A stretch of DNA of 64,000 nucleotides from Cruorifilaria tuberocauda. Its lineage: Eukaryota > Nematoda > Chromadorea > Rhabditida > Onchocercidae. How positions within the stretch are numbered: position 1 is the stretch's first letter; the number at the start of each line of letters is the position of its first letter. The DNA lies in the NCBI GenBank assembly GCA_013365365.1, contig JABVXU010000138.1, positions 1 through 64,000 of the forward strand, in the 5' to 3' direction. Below are positions 12,904-32,439 of this stretch, piece after piece. The notes beneath the pieces are model-generated. The model was not told the origin of the DNA and did not search any database. It saw nothing but the letters and a program-made list of their open reading frames with translations. The position numbers were made by a program, and so were the translations under genes.

Positions 12904-15900
12904 CCTGAAATAATGCTCATTTTTTTCCCCACGGACAAATATAATAAAGTTTTATTCAAATCAAATTTGATATTTAGTGAGATGAAAATTTCTATCATTC
13001 ATATTTATAAATTATTTTTAATTTTTTTAAATGCTAAAAAAGTGTTAGAGTTGCAAAATGAGAAATTGCTACTTAACATTTAATACACTAAAGCTATATT
13101 ATAATAATTTTTAACGATTTAAAACAAAAAATGAAAACCAGAGAAATAATTATTGTAATATGAACTGTTAAGATTTAAAAAAATATTTTTGTGAGTTGAA
13201 CTTTTTCAAATTCAAATCAATTTATCATTTAATTTATTGGTATAATATGTTTGAACAGAAAAAGAAGGTCATTAGAAAAATCATTCATTCCTCCTCTTCT
13301 TTCCTTTTCTGTTTTTTTACTGAATAACACTTTTTTAAGGAAAAAAAAAAACAGGATTTTTCATCTTAAAAAAATTTTTGATCGTTTCCAAAGTGACTTA
13401 TAATTATTAAATATATAGCAATTGCTTCAAAGGGAAAAAAACCCCCATATATTTTACCAAACAGACAGATAAAAAAGAAAATAGAAAAAATTGATAAATC
13501 GATAATTTATATCTTTTAATATGTAATGCTCAAAAACTAACAAATAATAATCAATAAATTAATAAATTTCTCATCTCGTTACTTACTGAAACGCCAACAG
13601 CTAAATTAACAGAATGTTATTTTTACTTTTCGCTTATCTCGTTAGTTTTTGCTCTGAAATCCGGTGAATGATTCATATTTGCAAAATTACCCATGATATT
13701 GATTAGTTCATCGTCAATTTTGAAAGCCATTCATTCCTTTAATAAATGTCCCATTTTTCACCAGGCCCATATAAGCTAAAATTACGTTTAAAATGATAAA
13801 TTTTCGTGAGCAATTCAAATACGCCCATAAATTTTCAGTTTTCTAAAACTTATACTTATCTAACTAATAGCTAAGTGTTGTTGAAGTGTTGAAATGCATG
13901 AAATGTAAGTATTTCGTTTTCAATTTTCAATAAAATAAACCAAAAATTTAATGTAGATTAAATGAATTATAAATCACTTGATCTTAAAACTTTAACTTCA
14001 CTTGATAATTAATACTTATATAATTAATTTGAAAACTGGAAGCGTAAATCTTGAAGATGTTACTTCAGTATTATGCAATGAAGTACTGTTAGAAAATGCA
14101 CAAGTATTATTATTAACTACATAGCATGAGATAAGTTAAAACTCAAGCAAAAACAAACTCCCTGTTCACTACACTAGATAAATTTTAAACAAAATGAGTA
14201 ATGATTTTTTTTTTTTTTTGCATAAATTAAAACTTAAGCAAAAAGCAAAGAAATCCTATCGGTTTATTTTAATTTGATTCTAAATATTTGAATTTAATAA
14301 AAGTTGAAGAAAGAAGAACTTCGACCGGATGAATTTTTTGGAAGATGAAAGAATCGGAAAACAAGCAAAAATAAAAGCTAAAAAGAAATTTTTCTCAGAA
14401 AGGATATTTTCCTATGTGAAAAAAAATGATAGAATCGAAAAAAAAAAGGAAAGAGAAAAAATGAAGGATTGAAAAACTTACTTGATTGCGAAGAGAAAAA
14501 AAGCCAAAACAATCGATGATTTGATAATTGGTATTCATTTTTTGCTTCTTACTATCACCACTTGTTATCACCACTGATATCTTGATATCAACTCCATCTT
14601 ATCTCCGCATCACACTCCGTCCAACAAAACTATCGAAATATCTGATGAAGAAAAAGATCCACACACTTCTACATTTTAGAAAAAAAGTTTTTTTTACAGC
14701 CTATTAGCATTTTTCAGTAGCAAATGAGATTTAATGATTTGTTAAATATAAATTAACAAATTTCATTCTTTACACTAAGATATTTAATTTTAAATTCTAA
14801 TTTTTTCTCTTGTTTGAAAATATCAAGTTTTTCGCAGATTACTATCGATTGAGAGGGGAAGACAGGAGCGAGAGAGAGAGGGAGAGAGGGTGAGAGAATG
14901 AATGTTAAAAAGCACTTGAAAAGAAGAAACAAAAGATAAAGCAGAAATTAAGTAATAAAATATTCAAAGTGATCAGAACCGGCCGATAATTGATTGATAC
15001 CCAAAACTCATTCGAATTCGAACAGCTCATAATTTGGGCGTTGTTTTTTGGTTTGTTAGTAATATTTTGCTGATTTTCCAATTAGTTTTTACAAATAAAT
15101 CAATATTTCCTCATTTCATTCTAATTAAAGATAATATTTTAAGTAATTAATCATTCACAATAGTTGGAATCAAACAGTAATTATAGATGAAATCCTTAAA
15201 TTTGACGATTTTATTAAACGTTTAAATCAGACAAATGTATATTTAACTAAGGAAAAAGGAAATGATGCATAATCTTCTAACTTATAAAAGCATTGATTTT
15301 CCTCTTCTTTTAGTGGAATAAATATCTTAGTAAATTGGGTTAGGTAAAAATTTCTCGGAGTAAAAGTAAATATTAGTATTTTCTTGAAAATAGCAATACA
15401 TTTACAAGAGTAAAATTTGTTATCATATCATTATTTCGGTGGGGAAAATTTTTATACTTCACAGGATTAACTGCTAAGTAACAGTAATTCAGTTTGGATT
15501 AAAGTTCCAGAACATGTTGTTATTGTTTCTAATAAAATACATATCAGGTTAGAGTTTCAAAATTGAATTTTCTTACTCTCTAGTTGAAAACGTCATAAAA
15601 ATTATTTGACCAACGAATGTCATTTATGATAAATATTCAAGATGGAAGTTTATGATTTGAATCAACAATTAGAAACCGCAAAATACAAACTTCTATATTT
15701 TTTCAGCATAAAACAATGAAATCCGTTTATATGATTTACTTGGTTGATGTTACTTTTCAAGAATCCTTAAATCTTATCGGCGGCTATCACAGTTGTCTTA
15801 GTTTATATTTATATTAATCAGTTTTACTATTAAGATCACCGAACTTTTACTTTTCATTTCTAAATGATTTATCGAAGGTAATTGCGCCCCATCAATTGCA

Positions 15901-16690
15901 AGTGAAGGTCAATCACTCTACCCAAATGATGAGAAATGAACGAATAAGTGGGATCTGTAAGAAAATAACGGGCCATCATCGTGCCGAAGAATCACTTAAC
16001 AGGAAGATGAAGCAATTTTAGACATTGCATAAGCCGTGTTTGTTGGGATGCGGTCGGTCTCGGGATTTTCTCAGGTTGTGATGATTAATAAGCAGTGATT
16101 TGGGAGTTGCCAGGAAGCGGGAATAAGAGATGTTAAGAAATAAAGAAATTAGAGGAGGATTAGAAAGAACTTTTGAGAACAGCATAAAATTATTGAAGAA
16201 AAGAAAGTATTGTGAGGAAATAAGATTTTGTGGAGGATAAGGATATTTGTTCGATCAGATTGTGATATTTGGATAAGGTCACGTAGAAATTGCTGCTGCT
16301 ATGAATGGTCATTTAAATGTAAATTGCAAAGTGATGTACAAAGTGAAGATAGTAGTTATCGTTTGGTTCTTAAATTATCAAAATTATTTTCTGTAAATCT
16401 TATTTTGAATATATACTTAAAATTTTGCTTTCATAATTTATCAATCTTTGTTCTTTTAAATAATATTCTCACATGCCGAATAACTGGTTTCTTTGTGTAA
16501 CGCTTCATAGATTTTTTGTCAATTTTTTTGCCAGTTTTTTTTCTGAATTTAAATTCATAAATTTCGTGTTATCCATTTTGGAATCGTAGCAAAAATTAAC
16601 AATTTGATAGGGAACTAAATCCTTTGTGTAGTGTCTTTTTCTGTTTCGTAAATTTCTTTCAAAAATGTGTTTCGAAGAAATTTTGATAAA
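12904..16690. other. long AT-rich intergenic stretch
   Basis: Nearly 3.8 kb without a recognisable exon. It holds a GA-rich microsatellite near 14851-14898 and several A/T homopolymer runs. A frame at 16228-16500 on the plus strand lacks similarity and coding bias. The part before 16690 is likely the promoter of the nucleoporin gene. Confidence 0.4.
14851..14898. repeat. GA-rich microsatellite
   Basis: Purine-only stretch dominated by GA and GGA steps with only a few interruptions. Such tracts are common in nematode intergenic DNA and can act as GAGA-type promoter elements, but no factor can be assigned here. Confidence 0.7.
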
Positions 16691-16700
16691 ATTTTTACAG
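16691..16700 (+). promoter_or_regulatory. probable trans-splice acceptor of npp-9
   Basis: ATTTTTACAG followed by A, with the first downstream ATG 28 nt later at 16728. This looks like a spliced-leader acceptor and is why the start at 16728 is preferred over an in-frame ATG at 16665, which lies upstream of the acceptor. Confidence 0.55.
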
Positions 16701-16727
16701 AAATTCGTTCATCATCGTTGTGCAAAT

Positions 16728-25313
<8,586 letters not shown>

Positions 25314-25773
25314 TGAAACAGAGATTTTATGCTGGCTTTTTTTGTTGGACAATTTATCATTCGTTGACAATACATAGAAGTATTTGCAGATGCATTTATA
25401 TGCGTTTATTTTAATGCTTATGAATGAACATAATACTTCACATATCACTCTATTTTCATATATTGTAGTTTACTTTTTTTTCGGTGTTATATAAGTCATT
25501 ATCTAAATCATGTTATGCTAAATAGAAAAAGCTTATTGAATTAATTAAATTTTATCTATCGTATAAGAAAGGATGCTCACTTTTAGTAAATTAGCCAAGC
25601 TTTCACGAATTCAAGTTTTCGATCATCATTCCAAGAAATAAAATCGATGTGAAGACTACTTCGAACTGTTCATAAAATCTCAGCCTTGTTGTTCTCGTAA
25701 ATTTGATCAGATTTGTTAATGCTATCGAAATAAAATACATTTTTTTCCGGATTTCTGGGAAATTATTCTAATA
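25314..25773. other. convergent 3' region of npp-9 and moc-2
   Basis: 460 bp shared by the 3' ends of two convergent genes. AATAAA on the plus strand at 25637-25642 may serve npp-9, though it is 324 nt beyond the stop. No further gene is seen. Confidence 0.5.
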
Positions 25774-26942
25774 TTAAACGTTTTCAGTATGCAATATCTC
25801 TACCGCATGAGGTAGTATCTTCTCTAACACTTCGAAGCATTCCTATAATATTTTTATATTAATTTATTCCTGAAGATGATCAAGATTTTTGATTCAGGTC
25901 TTGTGCCTTGTGGGATCTAGGCTTAATAGATTTTGTATTTTTGACCTTTGTGCTGTATCGTTAATCTTGAACATGTGCTAAAAAAATGTATTACTTAAAC
26001 AAAGTAAGTTTACCTTAACGGCCTTCGGACTTCCAGGTAGATTAATAATTAGTGTGGAACCGCGAATACCTACGCATAACCGTGATAATGCAGCAAGTGG
26101 TGTAGCTTGTAATGAGTGCATATGAAGTGCTGTTTCTAATCCTCCACATCTTTTTTCTATAACATATTTTGTTGCCTAAAGAAAGTTTACTATTAGTTCG
26201 ACTAATACTATTATGATTTATACTTTCTTAAAATAATTTTCTTTACAGAAAATTTTCATTAAATTTCAGTTTAACTTTTCAAATTTCTATATATAAGAAA
26301 AAACTCTTTGAAGTTCCAACTGTTATCAACGATAAATTAAGTGGGAAAATTAACTTCAGGAGTTACATCCCGTGGTGAAAAGCCCGTTCCACCTGTCGAT
26401 ATAATCACATCTAAAGCAGAAATTTTGAGTTACGAATTCGAATGGAGCTTTTCATGAAATCAAAATGAAACTATTCCGGAAATATGTTATCACACTGATG
26501 AATGATCAGCGAGAATTATTTTGCTTAAGAGAAAATAAAATATACCAAATGTTTTGCACAAATTAATTAACATATCGGTGATTTTTTGCTTCTCATCTGG
26601 TACCAGAAAATTTTCCACAGCCGAATTGGATATGCTGTAGCAGAAAAAAACGCAACTTCTAAGATTGTTTAAAACTTATTTGCAACAAGTTTAATTTATA
26701 TTCTTTGAAATCTAAAGTTAAACAAATATTAGTAATAAACAATAATTAGCGATCAGTACCTTCTATATTACTCTACTTATACGTCAAAGTAATTTAAATG
26801 AAGTAATTTAGTAATTTAAATGCCTCGAAGTAATTTAAACGAACATAGTCGAATTGAGTAATAATTGTCGAAGTGTTTTGCCACTAATATCCTCTCTTGT
26901 TCCCACTGAAGAGGAATCACTTACTGTAACAGATACAAGCAT
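25774..26942 (-). CDS. moc-2: molybdopterin adenylyltransferase (gephyrin G/MogA domain), 157 aa
   Basis: Adenylates molybdopterin before molybdenum insertion in molybdenum cofactor synthesis. Exons 26942-26845, 26634-26546, 26410-26355, 26175-26014 and 25842-25774, phases consistent. Family marks in order: VTVSDSSS near the N-terminus, the substrate-binding [38 protein letters not shown] and a C-terminal helix [13 protein letters not shown]. It contains only the G (MogA/Cnx1G) domain, with no linker and no E (MoeA) domain, as in C. elegans where the two gephyrin halves are separate genes (moc-2 and moc-1). The usual PGM before the ALAM-like segment of gephyrin is replaced by [10 protein letters not shown]. 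Convergent with npp-9. Confidence 0.9.
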
Positions 26943-28527
26943 GAAAAGATTGATGTAAGAACAAATTTAATTTAATTAAATAAGTAATAAAGTAAATCAA
27001 TTGAACTGATAGAGATAAATTAATAATTCATATATATATAAACTAAAGAATATCAAATCAGTGTATCCATTTTTCCTTCTTGCATTTATTTATTCATTTT
27101 ATCTCTTATTCAGTAATACATTTAAAAGATACCATAGATTTTTATTCTAAATTACAAATTTACTGTTTAAATTAGTTTGAAGTAAATAGAAGTAAACAGT
27201 TTCCTTCTCGGAATCTTTTCTTTAAAACTGTAAATGAAAAAGAGAAGTTGTTGATTGTTTCCAAATATTGTAACTTAAATTCCGTAAGTAAAACTATATC
27301 TTTATCTATCCATCTACCTGTCTATCTCTTTAATTAACCTATCTATTCTATTCATTCGATAACAATTTTATCGATAAGAACGATCGCTAATAATTCATCT
27401 CATCCATCCCATTTATTTTCTAAATTAATTTATTCCAAAATACAATGCATTTTCTGATCAATCAATTGATCGCTCTCATGAATAATTCAAAAGTAATTTA
27501 GCTGTTTTAGTGAATAAATTAAATATTTTTCTAATAGAAAAAGGAGAAATGATTAATACCTGTAAGTATTGCTATTCTCATCGAACCAGAATTATTTATT
27601 TCAATTTAATCGAATTTTGATCGAATATCGATTCATTTCACGGCCATCGTTGAATACAAACAATGAAAGCAATATGACAATTTCATGACCCAATGATCAT
27701 GCATTTCTTATCAATTCAATTTGTTATCATTTCATTTCATTAATTAACAATTAATGAAAAAAAAAATAATAGAATTAACATTATCAAATACTATTTATTC
27801 CTAATTAGATACCTATATTGTATTCTTGATAAAATCAATAAATGGGAAATTTTAATTGTTTTTGAATTATTGACTGCCTAATTAATTAATTTATATTTCC
27901 GTACACGTGAAAACGTCGCTATAAATTCACGTACGTTGACGTGACGTTACTGATATTTTCAATTTTCACTTTCATCCCTTTCATTACTTTTAGATATCAC
28001 ATATTTCTGTATTTATTCTTTTCCGTTAAGTAGATAATATAAATACGTTGAATTTCCCTGTCCTAACATATCGTACAAAAGTTTCAAATGATTAAATAAT
28101 TTTTAAATTACCTCAATAATTACTTCCAAATAAGAAAGCAAACAGTGAGAATAATTGAAATGAAAGAATCTAACAGAATTCAAATTAATTAATTAATTAA
28201 TCAATTTAATGAGTTCTCAAAATTTTTTGCCTAATATATATATAATTATAATATTTAATTATCAATTTTTAATTAATTTTTAATACATCATACACTTTTG
28301 GTTTTTTTTTCAATAAGTTGGAAAAATTTTGTTTGATTTTTTAAGTTAATTATTTGATTATTTGATTATTCGAAATTTGAATAAAATAAACAATTTGCAA
28401 ATTCCATTGTGTAAGAAATTGAAAATTGCAAATTAAATTGTAAATGAAAGATTGAAAATGAAATGTCATTTCATATATGATATATGGTGATAATTTAAAA
28501 ATGTTTATTTATTCTAAAAAGTAAACT
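26943..28527. other. AT-rich stretch between moc-2 and SLC12-like gene
   Basis: About 1.6 kb of AT-rich DNA with many short A/T repeats (for example an AATT run near 28185-28200). I searched it for membrane-domain exons of an SLC12 transporter and saw none. It probably holds the promoters of moc-2 (minus) and the SLC12-like gene (plus). Confidence 0.45.
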
Positions 28528-31500
28528 ATGTGGTGGTGGTGGGAATATTTCGAACGTTGGCGTATTGATATTGCGTATCGTTTGTTACGTTGCGTGTACA
28601 GTCATAAAGATTTCGAACGTCATTGGTATCCACAAATTTTAATTATGCAAATTGATGAAAATCCTGAATGGCTTGTTAATTGCCAAAAGTTAATTGCTGT
28701 AGCTGAATGGATTAAAGATGGTGCTGCATCGAATATTGTTGCTGTGTTATGCGAAGTATTTGCTAATTAATTTGTGCTAATTTAAAATGCTTAAGTATTT
28801 GTACTTTAATTTACTTACTTACTTAATTTACAGTATTATATTTATTAATGTATGTTTCGTTAACTTATTGATTAATAGCATCGTTACTTTATTAATATTT
28901 CCTAAATGTTTATGATTTGGTAATTTGTTTTTTTTTTGCGGGATCAGTACTCCCAGTAAGCATAAACGTTCCAGCGGATTAAAATTGAAATTTATTCCGT
29001 TTTATGTTTTTTGCTGGAAAATTGAAATTACGAATGAGAAATGATACGGAGAAATTTTTTCGTTTTATAGAAATATGCGAAAATTTGAGAGATTTTTATT
29101 TTTCAGGGACATACACACGATCCGGATACCGGTGAATATTTAGGCCTGGTGGAAGTTGCAGTTACACAACTGGTCCGGTTGATTTCTTCCTCTTTTCACT
29201 TGTCTGCAATTTAACTTTTGACCTTTTTCCATGTTTAAATACAAAAAAGTTGCAACTTTATTTTAGAAGATAAAAAATAGAAATTGCTAGCAAATTTTTA
29301 ATCAAAATTTACTTTTATCTTTTACAAAATATTTAATATTTAAGTTATGATTGAGTATGGAAATTTGCTTTAAAATTCTGTGAAAATGTTAAACCATTAA
29401 ACTATTTAAACCTGTTAAAAAAGTTTCAACTTAAATGAAATCATTGATCCATTTCGTCAGTTGTCCATTTTTTGCTTCTGAAAGATTATTTCTCTTGCAA
29501 AATTTTTGTTCTTTTTTTTTTCTAAACTTTTTTTTTGCTGAAATTTCTCAATTCTTAAAGTTTAAACTTATTCAGATCGGTGAATCATGCCTTAATGCAC
29601 ATCATTTGGTTGTATCGTATGAAAATGTAAGTGAACTGAATGAGACAGCTTCAGCGGTAATTCAGTGTTCCGGTTTAGGAATCCTGAAACCAAATACAAT
29701 TATTATTGACTTTCCGAAATCTGGCTCTTCTTCATCCAACTTGTTAGCAACTTTTCTCTTCCACACTAGCAAAGTTACAGATTGAAGGAAAAAACTATTC
29801 GCATTTAGTTTTCGATTTTTTTTACTTTGCTTTCTTTTCTGCAAAATAATTGAAATTTTCATAAATTTTCAATCAAATCATGCATTTTTTATTGTGCACT
29901 TATCATGCATTTACGAAGAAGAATTGAAATTTGGAAGAAATTTTGATTAAGCGTGCATTCTTTCATCTTTGAGAGAATTAAAATTTTGAATAAATTTAAA
30001 TCTGGAAGAAATTTAATACAGAAAATGAAATTTGAAATTTAGTAGTGATACTATTACTAATGAATGAATTGAAAATAAATTACTCATTCAAACTAATTTA
30101 AAATGAATCTTTATATATATATCACCTTTTTACTCCCTTTTTCACTAAAAATTACTTATAAATGAATTTAGAATAAATGACTCATTCAGGTTTAATTTAA
30201 AATGCATTTTAATAAACATATTGGCAACAAATATCAACAAAAAGTTTATTAAAATTGAAAAAAAAACGATTAAAACCATTGGTAGTTTTCGTCTGAACCA
30301 ATTCGTTTATTATAATTAATTTGAATGGAATTAATGAATATTTATAATTATTGGTGAAAATGAGTTTTTTAATGAATTTAATTTAATTACATAAATTTAA
30401 AAGTATTGTATTAGTTTATATGCTGGACAAGGTGAACTATGGAATCGAATTGCGGCAACGGTGGATAAATGCCTGCTAATATGCAAAGGTGATTTATGGA
30501 AACCGGTACCATTCCATTTAGCTGTTAGTTTCAATTATTTAAAATCGTTTCTGGAAACGATGATATAATTATTGATATAATTAATTATTTAGTTGCATGA
30601 TTAATGTTTTGCTATTCAAGCCAGCAACTTAAGTTAGTTTATGATCAGACAGTTTAAGATAAATAATACATTATCATTACTGACTGGTGATTCAGGAATT
30701 AGAGTCAAAAAACGTATTCAATTGATTAATTGTCCTTTAGGCTTTTTATTAGTTTAACTGTAAGTTGAAGTTAGATTAAATTATTCGAAAGTAATTATTG
30801 TATTAACACAAAAATAATGATTTAAAGGTTAGGATTAATTGCTGATAATTATCATTGATAACAATCATATATCATTGTAGAGTTGGATAATTTTTTTACT
30901 TGAATTTTGATTGGTAAGTTTTGAGTTTTAAAAAATTTTTAAGTTTAGCATTCTAAGTTTAGGATTAGTTTAGGATTAAGTTTAGCATTCTAAGTTTAGG
31001 ATTAGTTTAGGATTTAACTTTATTGTAATCAAGAAAATTTGCAGTCAACGTTGGATTTTTGGTGGGTTGTGGAAGGAGATGATCTTTTGTTATCACTCAT
31101 TTATGTTATATGTAGAAATTATCGGTGGACATTTACAAAGTAATATGTAAATTTATTTTTGAAATTTAATAAACAAAGATTTAGTCTAAAATAGTTGCAA
31201 TTTTATTAAGTTGTTTTCTCTAAATTTAAAATTATAATGATTTTAGAAATATATAAAATTGATCAGATAGTGCATTCAATGCTTAAATTACGCTTTATTT
31301 AGACTTCGGATATTTGCGGTGATTAAAGAGACAGAAATTGAAACTGTTAAAGATCAAGTTTTGAAACGGATTTATCAAGCAGCGTTGGAAGCTGACAGTA
31401 TAGAATTTCGACCTGTTCCTCCCGATGATATTGCAGCGTATGGATGTACGTTTGTTTCATTCAATCTTTATATTATTTATATATTATCGATATCAATTAA

Positions 31501-32439
31501 ATATATTTCAAGTCAGATTTCAACTAACTTGTTGTTGTATAGAAAGTTCCTCGTCATTTGTAATTCCTATTAAAAATAATTTCATAAACTTTAATTACTG
31601 GAAATTTAAATTTCAATTAATTTACCACTGTATTAAGTAATGATTTCTAGCTCACAATAATCAATAATATAGTGATAAAGTGATAAAATATTATCATTAA
31701 CTGTAAAATATATTTATCAGGGTGATTAGAAATCGTAGCTAATGATAAAAATAGAATAAATGTTCTTTGTACAATGAAATCTTCTCCATGTTCAAGCATG
31801 TTTTTGTCCCGAGAGATGAAACGATTCAATTAAAAATTTTAAAATATCAGAGAATAAAGTTTAAAATAAAAAATTGATCATCTCTTTCTTTCGCTGTTTT
31901 ATGTGTTCGAGAATTTATGATAGATAAATTTCAATCTGTATCATTGCTATTTTCTTCCTTGAATTAAGAATATAATTTGGCATCTAATTTTTGTAATCAT
32001 TTTAGCTGCTAAACTTCTGACCCCAAATCAAAATACACAACAAGAGGGGTCAAGCAATCGACGGATATATAAGGTAGATATAAATTGTATCTATAAATTC
32101 ATATCAAAATTAATTATCAAATATTTAAAAATCAAAAATAACAGATTACTTCAAGTGAAACGAGGATTAGAGATAGGTGAAATCGTTGATATTTGAAATG
32201 AATTTTTTCAGTCGTTAAATTTTTAATCCTAATAGTTCACGATTTATTTGATTTAGAATGAACCACCTGTTGGATTAAATAGTTTGATAAGGAAAGAATC
32301 AACAAATGCTGATTTAATAATGTTTAATTTACCACAACCACGTGGTGATATGCCGGCATCAAGGCTATTGCAAATCTTAGATACAGTTACGGAACGATTA
32401 ACACGTGTTGTCATTTTTAGACCTCCTATCATTTTTTGA
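28528..32439 (+). CDS. stand-alone SLC12 C-terminal domain protein, 8 exons, 352 aa
   Basis: Homologous to the cytoplasmic C-terminal regulatory domain of cation-chloride cotransporters, which mediates dimer contacts and regulation in full transporters. Exons 28528-28755, 29107-29172, 29576-29742, 30415-30523, 31045-31139, 31303-31445, 32006-32073, 32257-32439; all phases close. Landmarks in family order: YRLLRC then WYPQILIM, the glycine-rich GILKPNTIIIDFPK (as MKPNTLV in the family), TLDFWWVVEGDDLLLSL, KLRIFAVIKE, LIMFNLPQPRGD and a C-terminus around LTRVVIF. The roughly 500-residue membrane domain that normally precedes this is missing: a TAA lies in frame two codons before the ATG, and no membrane exons are seen upstream. 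The open frame over eight exons argues against an old pseudogene. It cannot transport ions alone; a regulatory or dominant partner role is speculation. A broken or misassembled locus is the alternative. Confidence 0.82.
30941..31014. repeat. perfect 37-bp tandem duplication
   Basis: Two identical adjacent 37-bp copies (30941-30977 and 30978-31014), each itself made of TTTAGGATTAG-like subrepeats. It lies in the intron just before the fifth exon of the SLC12-like gene. The perfect identity indicates a recent duplication. The TTAGG motif resembles but does not equal the nematode telomere repeat TTAGGC. Confidence 0.9.

Noticed and set aside
14480..14540. mini-exon MNTNYQIIDC with GTAAGT donor, minus strand
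   Set aside because: Its phase does not match the 83-aa frame at 12652-12903; joining gives an early stop.
16665..16727. upstream in-frame ATG of npp-9
   Set aside because: It precedes a strong TTTTTACAG acceptor at 16700, so the mature message probably starts after it.
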